Origin: Frateuria_A sp035944355 | GTDB lineage: Bacteria > Pseudomonadota > Gammaproteobacteria > Xanthomonadales > Rhodanobacteraceae | DNA: 64,000 nt | Direction of reading: 5' to 3' | Assembly: GCF_035944355.1 (NCBI RefSeq) | Contig: NZ_DASZBH010000012.1 | Coordinates: forward strand, 62,001 to 126,000 | Shown: positions 1-9,643 of the stretch, piece after piece | Layout: each line of letters begins with the position of its first letter | How positions within the stretch are numbered: position 1 is the stretch's first letter | The notes under the pieces: generated by a model | Databases searched by the model: none | Told to the model about the DNA's origin: nothing | What the model saw: the letters and a program-made list of their open reading frames with translations, nothing else | Made by a program: the position numbers and the translations under genes

Positions 1-1
1 A

Positions 2-1285
2 ACCGAATGGCGTGTGGTGCCGTACCGCGTGCCTCATCTCGGACTGATTTTTATCGAGGACGTTACCGAGCAGCGCCAGCGGGAACGCCAGCACCATGAG
101 GCGCTGACCTCCGCCACCACCCGCCTGGCGCGCGAGGTCGAGGAGCACGCGCATACCGAGGCGCAACTACGGCAGGCGCAGAAGATGGATGCGCTCGGTC
201 GCCTTACCGGAGGCATCGCGCACGATTTCAACAACCTGCTGACCGGCATCATTACCGGCATCGAGCTGATCAAGCGGCGCGTGGAGGAGGGCAGCCTCGA
301 CGTCCAGCGCTATTCGGACATAGCGCTGGAGTCGGCGCGCCGAGCGGCCGCGCTCACCCATCGCTTGCTCGCTTTCGCGCGGCAACAACCGCTGGATGCC
401 CGGCCCGTCGATATCAACGAACACGTGCGCTCGCTCAAGGATCTGCTCAACCGCACCATGGGCGAGCGGGTCGAACTGCGCTTCGAGCTGGCGAGCGAAC
501 CGATGGTGGCGCGCATCGACGTCAGCCAGCTCGAGAACGCCGTGCTCAATCTGGTGATAAACGCGCGCGATGCATTGCCGGACCATGGCCTCGTCACTGT
601 CAGCACCAGCTGCATGCACATCCGGGCCGACAGCGAACTGACCGATGGTCAGTACATCGCCCTGACCGTGCGGGACAACGGTTGTGGCATCCCGCCCGAT
701 CTTCTGGAGCAGGTCTTCGAGCCATTCTTCACCACCAAGGCGAGCGGCAAGGGTACGGGTCTGGGTCTTTCGATGATCTACGGCTTCGCGCGGCAATCCG
801 GTGGTCTGGTACGCATCACCAGTGTCGAGGGCCAGGGCACCGAGGTGACCCTGCTGGTGCCGGCAGTGCAGACGGAAGCGCGCCCTGCGCTGGCGCTGCC
901 ACAGGTGGTCGCGCGCGGCAACGGCGAACACGTTCTGCTGGTCGAGGACATGTCGACCGTGCGCATGCTGGTGGCCGAGCTGCTCGGCGAGGCGGGCTAT
1001 CGCTGTACCCGCGCGGCGGATATCGAATCGGCGCTGCGCGTACTGCGCGGAGACGAGAGCCTGGACCTGCTGGTCACCGATGTCGGACTGCCCGGCATGA
1101 ACGGTCGCGACCTGGCCGATATCGCGCGCGGGCTGCGCCCACATCTGCCGATCCTGTTCATTACCGGCTACGCGGAAAACGCGTTGACGCGAGAGGAGTT
1201 CCTCGGCCCCGGCATGGACATGGTGGTCAAGCCGTTCGAGATCGAGCATCTGCTGCGCAAGGTCCAAACCATGCTTGACGCCTGA
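2..1285 (+). CDS. Hybrid histidine kinase with C-terminal receiver domain (5' end cut by window)
   Basis: The reading frame is open to the first base, so the N-terminus, probably a PAS or other input domain, lies outside the window. Numbering from the GTG at 14: a coiled linker (about 20-58), an H-box with phosphoacceptor His70 (IAHDFNNLL), an HATPase_c domain with N-box near 179-188, G1 at 221-226 (DNGCGI) and G2 at 245-252 (GKGTGLGL), then a receiver domain (about 307-420) with Asp356 as acceptor and Lys406. The HDFNNLL type H-box is typical of HisKA hybrid kinases that regulate their own attached receiver. No membrane segment is visible in the part present. It is convergent with the next kinase gene. 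The signal sensed is unknown. Confidence 0.93.
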   Translation, partial: TEWRVVPYRVPHLGLIFIEDVTEQRQRERQHHEALTSATTRLAREVEEHAHTEAQLRQAQKMDALGRLTGGIAHDFNNLLTGIITGIELIKRRVEEGSLDVQRYSDIALESARRAAALTHRLLAFARQQPLDARPVDINEHVRSLKDLLNRTMGERVELRFELASEPMVARIDVSQLENAVLNLVINARDALPDHGLVTVSTSCMHIRADSELTDGQYIALTVRDNGCGIPPDLLEQVFEPFFTTKASGKGTGLGLSMIYGFARQSGGLVRITSVEGQGTEVTLLVPAVQTEARPALALPQVVARGNGEHVLLVEDMSTVRMLVAELLGEAGYRCTRAADIESALRVLRGDESLDLLVTDVGLPGMNGRDLADIARGLRPHLPILFITGYAENALTREEFLGPGMDMVVKPFEIEHLLRKVQTMLDA

Positions 1286-1471
1286 CGAGCTGGTTCTGAC
1301 CGCCAACCTCGCTGCGCAACAGCTCGCCGAGCGAAGCCAGTATCTGGTCCGCAGCGTGGGATGAGGCGGTAGCCATGGGGCTGTCCCCCGGTTCGTCGCC
1401 CGCACCTTGTCCCTGCCGCCTGTCGGCGGCATCGGGCGCGGAACGTCGTCCTACGCGCTGGGCGTCCGGGT

Positions 1472-3673
<2,202 letters not shown>

Positions 3674-3854
3674 TCGGACGTTCCCCCTGCGCGCACCAGC
3701 GTGGCGGCGGCGCGGGGGCATTGTAAGCACACTCGCGCAGGCGGCGCGAAATCGGCCGCCGGGATTAGGCCAGCCGGTCCGGCGACACGCGCAGGTGGAG
3801 GATTTGATGGCCGCGCCGGACCCGGTGGTGGCGCGCCGGCTCAACCGGCGCTGA

Positions 3855-4418
3855 TCAGGACGCCGGATAGACCAGATGATCGCCGGCGCGCCGTGCCGCC
3901 GGCGTCATTTTTGCGGGCTCGGCATGGCCATCGCCAAGGATGTGGCAGACCGTGCGGCCTGCGGCCAGCAGGTAGTCGTCCACGATGCGGCGGTGACAAC
4001 GCCACCACAGCACCTCGGCGCACATCAGCGCGCAACGCTGGCGCCCGGCGAGTTCCAGCAGTTGCACCAGACCAGCGTGGAAGTCCTCGCCCATCGCGTA
4101 GTCGGCGTAGCGGCGGAAGCTTGCGTTCTCCCAGAAGCCGTTCGGTGAAGGCGCACCGGCGGGCAGGCTGCGTCCGCGCCGGCCGCCGAGCGCGGCCAGA
4201 TGCCGGTAGCCGATGCCCAGCGGCGCCAGCGAAGCGGCCAGCGCGGGCCCGTCGTATTGCGGGTGGCGTCGCGAGCCGGGCAGGCGCCGCACGTCGACCA
4301 CGCACTCGACCGCATGCGCCTGGAGCCGTCCGATGAAGGTCTCCAGCGCATGCGTGGAGTGGCCGATGTCGAATACCGGAGGAAAGGCGTCACCTGCTGG
4401 CATGCGCCAAGCATGCAC
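3855..4418 (-). CDS. DUF488 family protein
   Basis: A 187-aa cytosolic protein. The N-terminal FDIGHST motif, the central DVRRLPGSRR stretch and the C-terminal MCAEVLWWRCHRR motif are the signature of DUF488, a widespread family of unknown biochemical role whose conserved His/Arg/Cys residues suggest nucleic acid or nucleotide binding. A second in-frame ATG at 4400 gives a protein six residues shorter. It is oriented away from the following stress-protein gene. The family assignment is firm; no function can be stated. Confidence 0.85.
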   Translation of the reverse strand: MHAWRMPAGDAFPPVFDIGHSTHALETFIGRLQAHAVECVVDVRRLPGSRRHPQYDGPALAASLAPLGIGYRHLAALGGRRGRSLPAGAPSPNGFWENASFRRYADYAMGEDFHAGLVQLLELAGRQRCALMCAEVLWWRCHRRIVDDYLLAAGRTVCHILGDGHAEPAKMTPAARRAGDHLVYPAS

Positions 4419-4540
4419 CCATGGCCGTGTCCGCCGTGCGATGGCGCCGCTTCACGGAGCCATCGCCGGAGGTTCCTACGATGGCGGCGCGGCTTCCCCG
4501 TCCGGTCCGGACTGCCGCAGACGCCCACTGGAGAATTCCC

Positions 4541-4987
4541 ATGCACAACCATGACATCCGCGTGCTCAACGACCTGATCGAGACCACCATCGACAGCGCC
4601 GACGGCTATGCCGAGGCCGCCAGGGAAACCCAGAGCACTCGCTTCGGCATCACCTTTCAGGAACGCGCCACCGAGCGGCGCCTGGTGGCCTCGCGGCTGC
4701 AGCAGCAGGTCGAGGCGCTCGGCGGCACGCCCGAGGAGGAAGGCAGCGCGCTCGCCTCGGCGCACCGCCTGTTCACCAATTTGCGCAAGAGCCTGCACGA
4801 CGACCGCGCGGTGATCGACGAGGTCGAACGCGGCGAAGACCACATCAAGCACAAGTTCGAGGATGCGCTGGAGGACGAAGACGTCAGCCCGCCCACGCAT
4901 GCGCTGATCGCCGACGCCTACCGTTCGGTCCGGTCGGGGCAGGAGCAGATGAGCGGGCTCAAGCGCGCCGCGCAGGGCGGGCGTTAG
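4541..4987 (+). CDS. PA2169-type four-helix-bundle protein (DUF2383)
   Basis: A 148-aa acidic, all-helical protein. The start at 4541 follows a GGAG ribosome binding site; the upstream in-frame extension to 4421 overlaps the promoter region of the neighbour and has none. The sequence HNHDIRVLNDLIETTIDSADGY and the later EDHIKHKFEDAL fit the PA2169/DUF2383 family, a ferritin-like bundle often linked with stress or stationary-phase genes. Carboxylate and histidine residues recur along the helices, but the di-iron ligand set cannot be confirmed by eye. It ends just before a perfect hairpin at 5012. Confidence 0.8.
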   Translation: MHNHDIRVLNDLIETTIDSADGYAEAARETQSTRFGITFQERATERRLVASRLQQQVEALGGTPEEEGSALASAHRLFTNLRKSLHDDRAVIDEVERGEDHIKHKFEDALEDEDVSPPTHALIADAYRSVRSGQEQMSGLKRAAQGGR

Positions 4988-5011
4988 GCGCCCCCATCCG
5001 CCTGTCGGCAG

Positions 5012-5035
5012 CTTCCCCCGCGCTCGCGGGGGAAG
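5012..5035. terminator. Hairpin between convergent genes
   Basis: A perfect 11-bp inverted repeat (CTTCCCCCGCG and its complement) with a minimal loop, 25 bp after the stop of the helix-bundle gene and 55 bp before the stop of the lipoprotein gene. No T tract follows on either strand, so it may slow transcription from both sides or simply be a repeat-family hairpin. Confidence 0.45.
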
Positions 5036-5090
5036 GGCGCGGCGATGGGATCCACCACCGCGCGGGAAGGTGCCCGCAAGGGCGCTTCTA

Positions 5091-5690
5091 TCAGGCCGCC
5101 TTCACTTCGAACGTCTGGCTGGTCACCGGCTTGCCGTCGACGGCGATCTCCACCTTGTACTTGCCCGCCGGCCACTGGTTGGGGTTGCGCAGTTTGAAGG
5201 TGGTGGTGGCCGGGCCGTCGGTGGCGATGGTCTGGCTGATCGTGGTGACGTCCTGGCCCTTGCCTTCGAGGTAGCTGAAGTGCGCGCTCAGGGTCGCGCC
5301 GGCGGTGGTGCCTGTAGTAGCGACGCTGGCGTAGATGGTGTTCTGCGAGGGCTCGAAGGTGGTGGTCGGCTTGGCGATCTTGTAGCCGGCGGTGACCGCC
5401 TCGCCGAGCGTGACGTCCTCCACCTTGAACACGTTCGTCGACGCCGGCGCCGCGCCGGCGCTGGTGCCCGCGCTGGCCGGCGCGGCGGCCGTGCCGGTGG
5501 CGGCCGGCGCCGGTGCGGTGTGAGCCGGGGCCGGCATCGGTGCGGTGTGCGCCGGGGCCGGCGCGGGAGCCGTGCTGGCTGCCGGCGGCGCGGTGGACGC
5601 CGGTTCTTCGTGCTTGCCGCAGGCGGCGAGCAGCAGCAGGCCGGCCAGGGCCGCGCCGCGCAGGGCGATGGAGCGTGCTTGGATCGTCAT
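5091..5690 (-). CDS. Proline/alanine-rich lipoprotein with C-terminal beta domain
   Basis: A 199-aa predicted lipoprotein. The ATG at 5690 is preferred to a TTG at 5708. The signal peptide ends in the lipobox LLAAC with the lipidated cysteine near residue 24. A low-complexity spacer rich in Ala, Pro and Thr (about 30-90, with repeats of PAPAHTAP) is followed by a compact domain (about 92-199) with sequence such as NQWPAGKYKVEIAVDGKPV, resembling Ig-like or BsuPI-type folds seen in envelope proteins. No catalytic residues are evident. Lysine after the lipidated Cys region suggests outer rather than inner membrane retention, which is inference. Confidence 0.75.
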   Translation of the reverse strand: MTIQARSIALRGAALAGLLLLAACGKHEEPASTAPPAASTAPAPAPAHTAPMPAPAHTAPAPAATGTAAAPASAGTSAGAAPASTNVFKVEDVTLGEAVTAGYKIAKPTTTFEPSQNTIYASVATTGTTAGATLSAHFSYLEGKGQDVTTISQTIATDGPATTTFKLRNPNQWPAGKYKVEIAVDGKPVTSQTFEVKAA

Positions 5691-5762
5691 GGCGGGGTTT
5701 CCGTTCAATGGCCGCGGATCGGCCAGGCCCGAAAGGCTAACGTCGCCGATCTGAAGCGCCGA

Positions 5763-6587
5763 TTACTGCCGCGCCGTGCGCGTAACGCCCGGAAGCGCCC
5801 TGGGATCGGTGCTGCGGAACGGGTTGATGTCCAGCCCGCCACGACGGGTGTATCGGGCGTACACGCTCAGCTGGGCGGGCGCGCAATGCGCCATCACGTC
5901 CATGAAGATGCGCTCCACGCACTGCTCGTGGAACTCGTTGTGGTTGCGGAACGAAACCAGGTAGCGCAACAGGCCGGCACGATCGATCGGCGCGCCGCGG
6001 TAGGCGATCTGCACGCTGCCCCAGTCCGGCTGGCCGGTGACCGGGCAGTTGGAGCGCAGCAGGTGCGACAGCAGCGTTTCCTCCACCGGCGCGACGTCGT
6101 GGTTGGCGCTCAGGTAGGCGGCCTTCGGCGGCCCGTAGTCGTCGATGTCCAGCGGCAGATCGTCCAGCGATTCGCCTAGCAGCTCGACGATGGCGTGGCC
6201 CGGGTCGGTCGGCGCGCTGAGCGTCACCGTCACCGGCGCGCCGGCGGCGGCCGAAAGGTCCCGCGCCAGCGTCTCCTGCAGTGCAGGGAGCTCGATGCGC
6301 TCCTGCGAGAAACCGTTCAGGTACAGCTTGAAGGACTTCGATTCGATGATGCTGGGCGAATCGGCCGGCACGCGGAATTCGGCCAGCGCCACCCTGGGCT
6401 TGCCGCGCAGGTCCAGCCAGGACAGTTCGTAGGCGTTCCAGATGTCGGTGCCGGCGAAGGGCAGCGGCTCGTGCACGCCGATCTCGATGCGTTTCTGTTC
6501 GCGCGGGATCGGAAACAGCAGGGAAGGGTCGTAGCGGTCGGCGTAGACGGTGGTCTTGCCAAGGGGGGAATGCTCGGGGGTGCTCAT
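5763..6587 (-). CDS. queF: NADPH-dependent 7-cyano-7-deazaguanine reductase QueF
   Basis: A 274-aa enzyme of the queuosine pathway; it reduces the nitrile preQ0 to preQ1 with NADPH in the cytosol. The start MSTPEHSPLG at 6587 matches family N-termini and length of the long two-domain (YqfN/QueF) type. The substrate motif ESKSFKLYLNGF lies near residue 94, the thioimide-forming cysteine is in LLRSNCPVTGQPDW, and EFHEQCVERI carries the conserved Glu/His pair. No other queuosine gene is nearby. It is separated from the upstream aldo/keto reductase gene by a hairpin repeat. Confidence 0.95.
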   Translation of the reverse strand: MSTPEHSPLGKTTVYADRYDPSLLFPIPREQKRIEIGVHEPLPFAGTDIWNAYELSWLDLRGKPRVALAEFRVPADSPSIIESKSFKLYLNGFSQERIELPALQETLARDLSAAAGAPVTVTLSAPTDPGHAIVELLGESLDDLPLDIDDYGPPKAAYLSANHDVAPVEETLLSHLLRSNCPVTGQPDWGSVQIAYRGAPIDRAGLLRYLVSFRNHNEFHEQCVERIFMDVMAHCAPAQLSVYARYTRRGGLDINPFRSTDPRALPGVTRTARQ

Positions 6588-6610
6588 GACCGCCAGTGTA
6601 AGACCATGCT

Positions 6611-6648
6611 CCCTCTCCCCCATCTTTGCCCAGTGATGGGGGAGAGGG
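6611..6648. repeat. C/T-rich hairpin repeat (CCCTCTCCCCCAT family)
   Basis: A perfect 13-bp inverted repeat, CCCTCTCCCCCAT and its complement, around a 12-nt loop. It sits between the stop of the aldo/keto reductase gene and the start of queF. Related CCCTCTCC hairpins occur at 37764 and 41094, and a CCTTCTCCC version at 21880, so this is a dispersed family that may act as terminator or mRNA stabiliser. Confidence 0.7.
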
Positions 6649-6672
6649 CTCCGGAGCCCAGCATGGGGCGGC

Positions 6673-7665
6673 TTACGCGTTGACCATCTGCATCGACGGT
6701 CCGGCATAGCGGTCGCCGGCGGCCGCATTGGGCGGAAACACCGCGTCGATCGCGGCGCGCTCGGTGGTGCTCAGCCGCACGTCCAGCGCACCGAGGTTCT
6801 CGTCCAGACGGGAACGGCGGCGGGTGCCGGGGATGGCCAGCACGTCCTCCCCCTGCGCCAGCACCCAGGCCAGCGCCAGCTGCGCCGGCGAGCAGCCCTT
6901 GTCGGCGGCGAGCTTCTTCACCTCATCGACCAGCGCCAGGTTGCGCGCGAAGTTGTCGCCCTGGAAGCGCGGGTTGTGGCGGCGGAAGTCGTCGGCCTCG
7001 AAGTCGTCCGGCGAGCGGATGGCGCCGGTGAGGAAGCCGCGACCCAGCGGCGAGTAGGCGACCAGCGCGACGCCGAGCTTGCGGCAGGCGGCGAGCATGC
7101 CGTTCTCCTCCGGATCGCGCGTCCACAGCGAGAACTCGCTCTGCAGCGCGGCGATCGGATGCACCGCGCAGGCGCGCGTCAGGGTCTGGCCGGAAGCCTC
7201 GGACAGGCCCAGGTAGCGCACCTTGCCCTGCCTGACCAGCTCGGCCATGGCGCCGACGGTCTCCTCGATCGGCACCTTGGGGTCGACACGGTGCTGGTAG
7301 TAGAGGTCGATCGTCTCTATCCCTAAGCGCTTGAGGCTGCCCTCGCAGGCGGTGCGCACGTACTCCGGGCGGCCGCTGACGCCGCGCGACTGCGGGTTGG
7401 CCGGGTCGCGCACGATGCCGAACTTGGTGGCGATGAAGGCCTGTTCGCGGCGGCCCTTGATGGCGCGGCCGACCAGTTGCTCGTTGGTGTGCGGGCCATA
7501 CATGTCCGCGGTGTCCAGCAGGGTGACGCCGCGGTCCAGCGCGTGGTGGATGGTGGCGATCGACTCGGCGTCGTCGTGTGCGCCGTAGAAGTCGCTCATG
7601 CCCATGCAGCCTAAGCCGAGGGCGGAAACCCGGGGGCCGTCGCGGCCCAGCGTGCGCATTTCCAT
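6673..7665 (-). CDS. Aldo/keto reductase
   Basis: A 330-aa cytosolic NADPH-dependent oxidoreductase of the AKR superfamily that reduces aldehydes or ketones. The catalytic tetrad is visible: Asp51 and Tyr56 in LLDTADMYG, Lys81 in FIATKFG, His125 in YYQHRVD. The C-terminal cofactor-binding region (AIPGTRRRSRLDENLGA) is intact. The sequence resembles the YakC/AKR13 branch. It is divergently transcribed from a LysR regulator, with 117 bp between the two starts, which makes that regulator its likely controller. The natural substrate cannot be told from sequence. Confidence 0.93.
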   Translation of the reverse strand: MEMRTLGRDGPRVSALGLGCMGMSDFYGAHDDAESIATIHHALDRGVTLLDTADMYGPHTNEQLVGRAIKGRREQAFIATKFGIVRDPANPQSRGVSGRPEYVRTACEGSLKRLGIETIDLYYQHRVDPKVPIEETVGAMAELVRQGKVRYLGLSEASGQTLTRACAVHPIAALQSEFSLWTRDPEENGMLAACRKLGVALVAYSPLGRGFLTGAIRSPDDFEADDFRRHNPRFQGDNFARNLALVDEVKKLAADKGCSPAQLALAWVLAQGEDVLAIPGTRRRSRLDENLGALDVRLSTTERAAIDAVFPPNAAAGDRYAGPSMQMVNA

Positions 7666-7782
7666 GGGGCTACTCCGTAAGAGATGGCGAACCTACGCCG
7701 TGGAAGGTGTGCGCATCGTGCGCGCCGGCGGCGACCGGATAAATGCCCAATAATCGGCAAGACCTTTCAACAGGAAGCAACA

Positions 7783-8694
7783 ATGGACCGCCTGCATGCC
7801 ATGCGGCTTTACGCCCGCATCGTCGAGCTGGGCAGCTTCACCGCCGCGGCGGATGATCTGGACCTGCCGCGCGCCACTGTCACCCACACCATCAAGGCGC
7901 TCGAAGCGCGGCTGGGCGCACAGTTGCTGCAGCGGACCACGCGGCGCGTGCGCGTGACCTGCGAGGGCAACACCTACTACAACCATTGCGTGCGCCTGCT
8001 GGCCGACGTGGACGAAGTGGAAACCAACTTCCGCGAGGCGTCGATCGTGCCGCGCGGGCGGTTGCGCGTCGATCTGTCGGCGGCGCTGGCCCGGCTGATG
8101 GTGATCCCGGCATTGCCCGAGTTCCTCGCGCGCTTTCCCCAGATCGAACTGGACCTGGGCACCGGCGACCGCTTCGTCGACCTGGTGCGCGAGGGCGTCG
8201 ATTGCGCGCTGCGCGTGGGCGACCCGGGCGACACCGGCATGGTCGGCCGGCGCATCGCCATGCTGCCGCAGATCACCGTGGCCAGCGCCGGCTACCTGCG
8301 CCGGCACGGCAAGCCGAAGACGCTGGCCGACCTGCAGTCGGGCCACTATGCGGTGCACTGGGCCTCGCCGACCACGCGCCGGCCCGAGCCGCTGGAGTTC
8401 GTGGTCGGCCGCCGGCGGCGCGAGCTGCAGTTGCCGGGGCGGATCACGGTGAACGGTGCCGACGCGTATCTCGCCTGTTGCCGGGCGGGGCTGGGCATCG
8501 CGCAGTTCTCCCACTACCGCATCGCCGACGAGCTGGCCGATGGACGCATGTGCGAACTGCTGCCGGACACGCGGCCGCCGGCCTTGCCGATGACCGTGCT
8601 GTATCCGCCGCAGCGGCAGATGCCGGCGCGCTTGCGGGTGTTCATCGACTGGCTGGCGGAACGGGCGGCGGCGCAGTTCGGGGCGTTGCGCTGA
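7783..8694 (+). CDS. LysR family transcriptional regulator
   Basis: A 303-aa DNA-binding regulator. The start at 7783 has a strong AGGAAG ribosome binding site; the upstream in-frame extension would run into the divergent promoter region. The N-terminal winged helix-turn-helix (residues 1-60: DRLHAMRLYARIVELGSF, then an ATVTHTIKALEARLG recognition segment) is followed by a periplasmic-binding-protein-like effector domain (about 90-295). LysR proteins usually control the divergent neighbour, here the aldo/keto reductase. The effector is unknown. Confidence 0.94.
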   Translation: MDRLHAMRLYARIVELGSFTAAADDLDLPRATVTHTIKALEARLGAQLLQRTTRRVRVTCEGNTYYNHCVRLLADVDEVETNFREASIVPRGRLRVDLSAALARLMVIPALPEFLARFPQIELDLGTGDRFVDLVREGVDCALRVGDPGDTGMVGRRIAMLPQITVASAGYLRRHGKPKTLADLQSGHYAVHWASPTTRRPEPLEFVVGRRRRELQLPGRITVNGADAYLACCRAGLGIAQFSHYRIADELADGRMCELLPDTRPPALPMTVLYPPQRQMPARLRVFIDWLAERAAAQFGALR

Positions 8695-8712
8695 CCGTGG
8701 GGACACCCTTCG

Positions 8713-8748
8713 GCGCAGGCCTCGCGTAAGGCTGGAACCGGCCTGCGC
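8713..8748. terminator. Hairpin between convergent LysR and GST genes
   Basis: Nine-bp inverted repeat GCGCAGGCC/GGCCTGCGC with an 18-nt loop, located in the 61-bp gap between two convergent stop codons. No T tract is present, so the terminator assignment rests on position and stem strength. Confidence 0.4.
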
Positions 8749-8755
8749 AAACGCC

Positions 8756-9499
8756 TTACATGCGCGGCAATCCATGCCGTGGCGCGGACGTGCCGAAGGT
8801 CTCGGTCGTGAGCGGCGCCCCCGCCGCGGCCAATGCCGCCCGCTGCTCGGAAACAGGCAGGCGCAGCATCACGTCCTCCAGCCGGGCGAGCTTGCGGAAG
8901 GCCTCGTGCGCCAGCGCGCGCTCGACGAACGCGGCGCTGCGCGGCCAGCGCGTGGCGTCGATGGCGAAGCGCACGAAGGCCGCCGTGCGGAACATGCTGG
9001 CGATCGCCACGTCCGCGACCGACAACGCGCCGAACAGGTAGCCATCGGCCGGCAGCTGCGTTTCCAGGTAGTCCAGTGCCCGCGGAATGTGCCGCTCGAG
9101 CGTCTCGCCGATCACCGCCTCGTCGCGTTCCTCGCCGAACACGTAGGGGCGGATCGCCTTCTGGTAGAACAACCGCCAGATCAAGGCATCGGCCAACGCG
9201 GTGTCGGCGTACTCCTCCAGCCAGCGGGCGTGCGCGCGGTCGACCGGATCGGCCGGGTAGAGCGGCGGGGTCGGCTGGATGTCCTCCAGGTACTGGCAGA
9301 TCACCGATGAATCGAGCAAGACGCGCCCGTCATGGAGCAGCAGCGGAATGCGCCGCAACGGGCTCAGTCGCGCGAATGCCTCGTTGCCCATGAACGGCAC
9401 GATCGGGTCGATCTCGTACCCGAGCCCCTTCAGCTCCATGCACGCCAGCACCTTGCGCACGTAGGGCGAGAGGTAGTTGCCGATCACGACGAAGGCCAT
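8756..9499 (-). CDS. Glutathione S-transferase family protein
   Basis: A 247-aa soluble protein with a thioredoxin-like N-terminal domain (residues 1-80; NYLSPYVRKV with a Ser/Cys-position near residue 10, cis-Pro motif RRIPLL, and glutathione-contact motif DSSVICQYLED) and a helical C-terminal domain (about 90-210). An extension of about 30 residues follows, richer in Ala and Thr. It probably conjugates or reduces small electrophiles using glutathione. It is convergent with the LysR gene and divergent from the dipeptidyl peptidase gene. Confidence 0.9.
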   Translation of the reverse strand: MAFVVIGNYLSPYVRKVLACMELKGLGYEIDPIVPFMGNEAFARLSPLRRIPLLLHDGRVLLDSSVICQYLEDIQPTPPLYPADPVDRAHARWLEEYADTALADALIWRLFYQKAIRPYVFGEERDEAVIGETLERHIPRALDYLETQLPADGYLFGALSVADVAIASMFRTAAFVRFAIDATRWPRSAAFVERALAHEAFRKLARLEDVMLRLPVSEQRAALAAAGAPLTTETFGTSAPRHGLPRM

Positions 9500-9643
9500 G
9501 GCGCGCTCCGCAGGCTCGAGGGGAGCCGGCAGCGTGAGGGCGCCTCGGGCACGCCGTCAACGCCCCCCACTAATGGCATGGGTGCCATGACTTCCGGCAC
9601 GTTAGCATCGGCCGATGGCTGTACTGACAAGGGGAAACACGAG

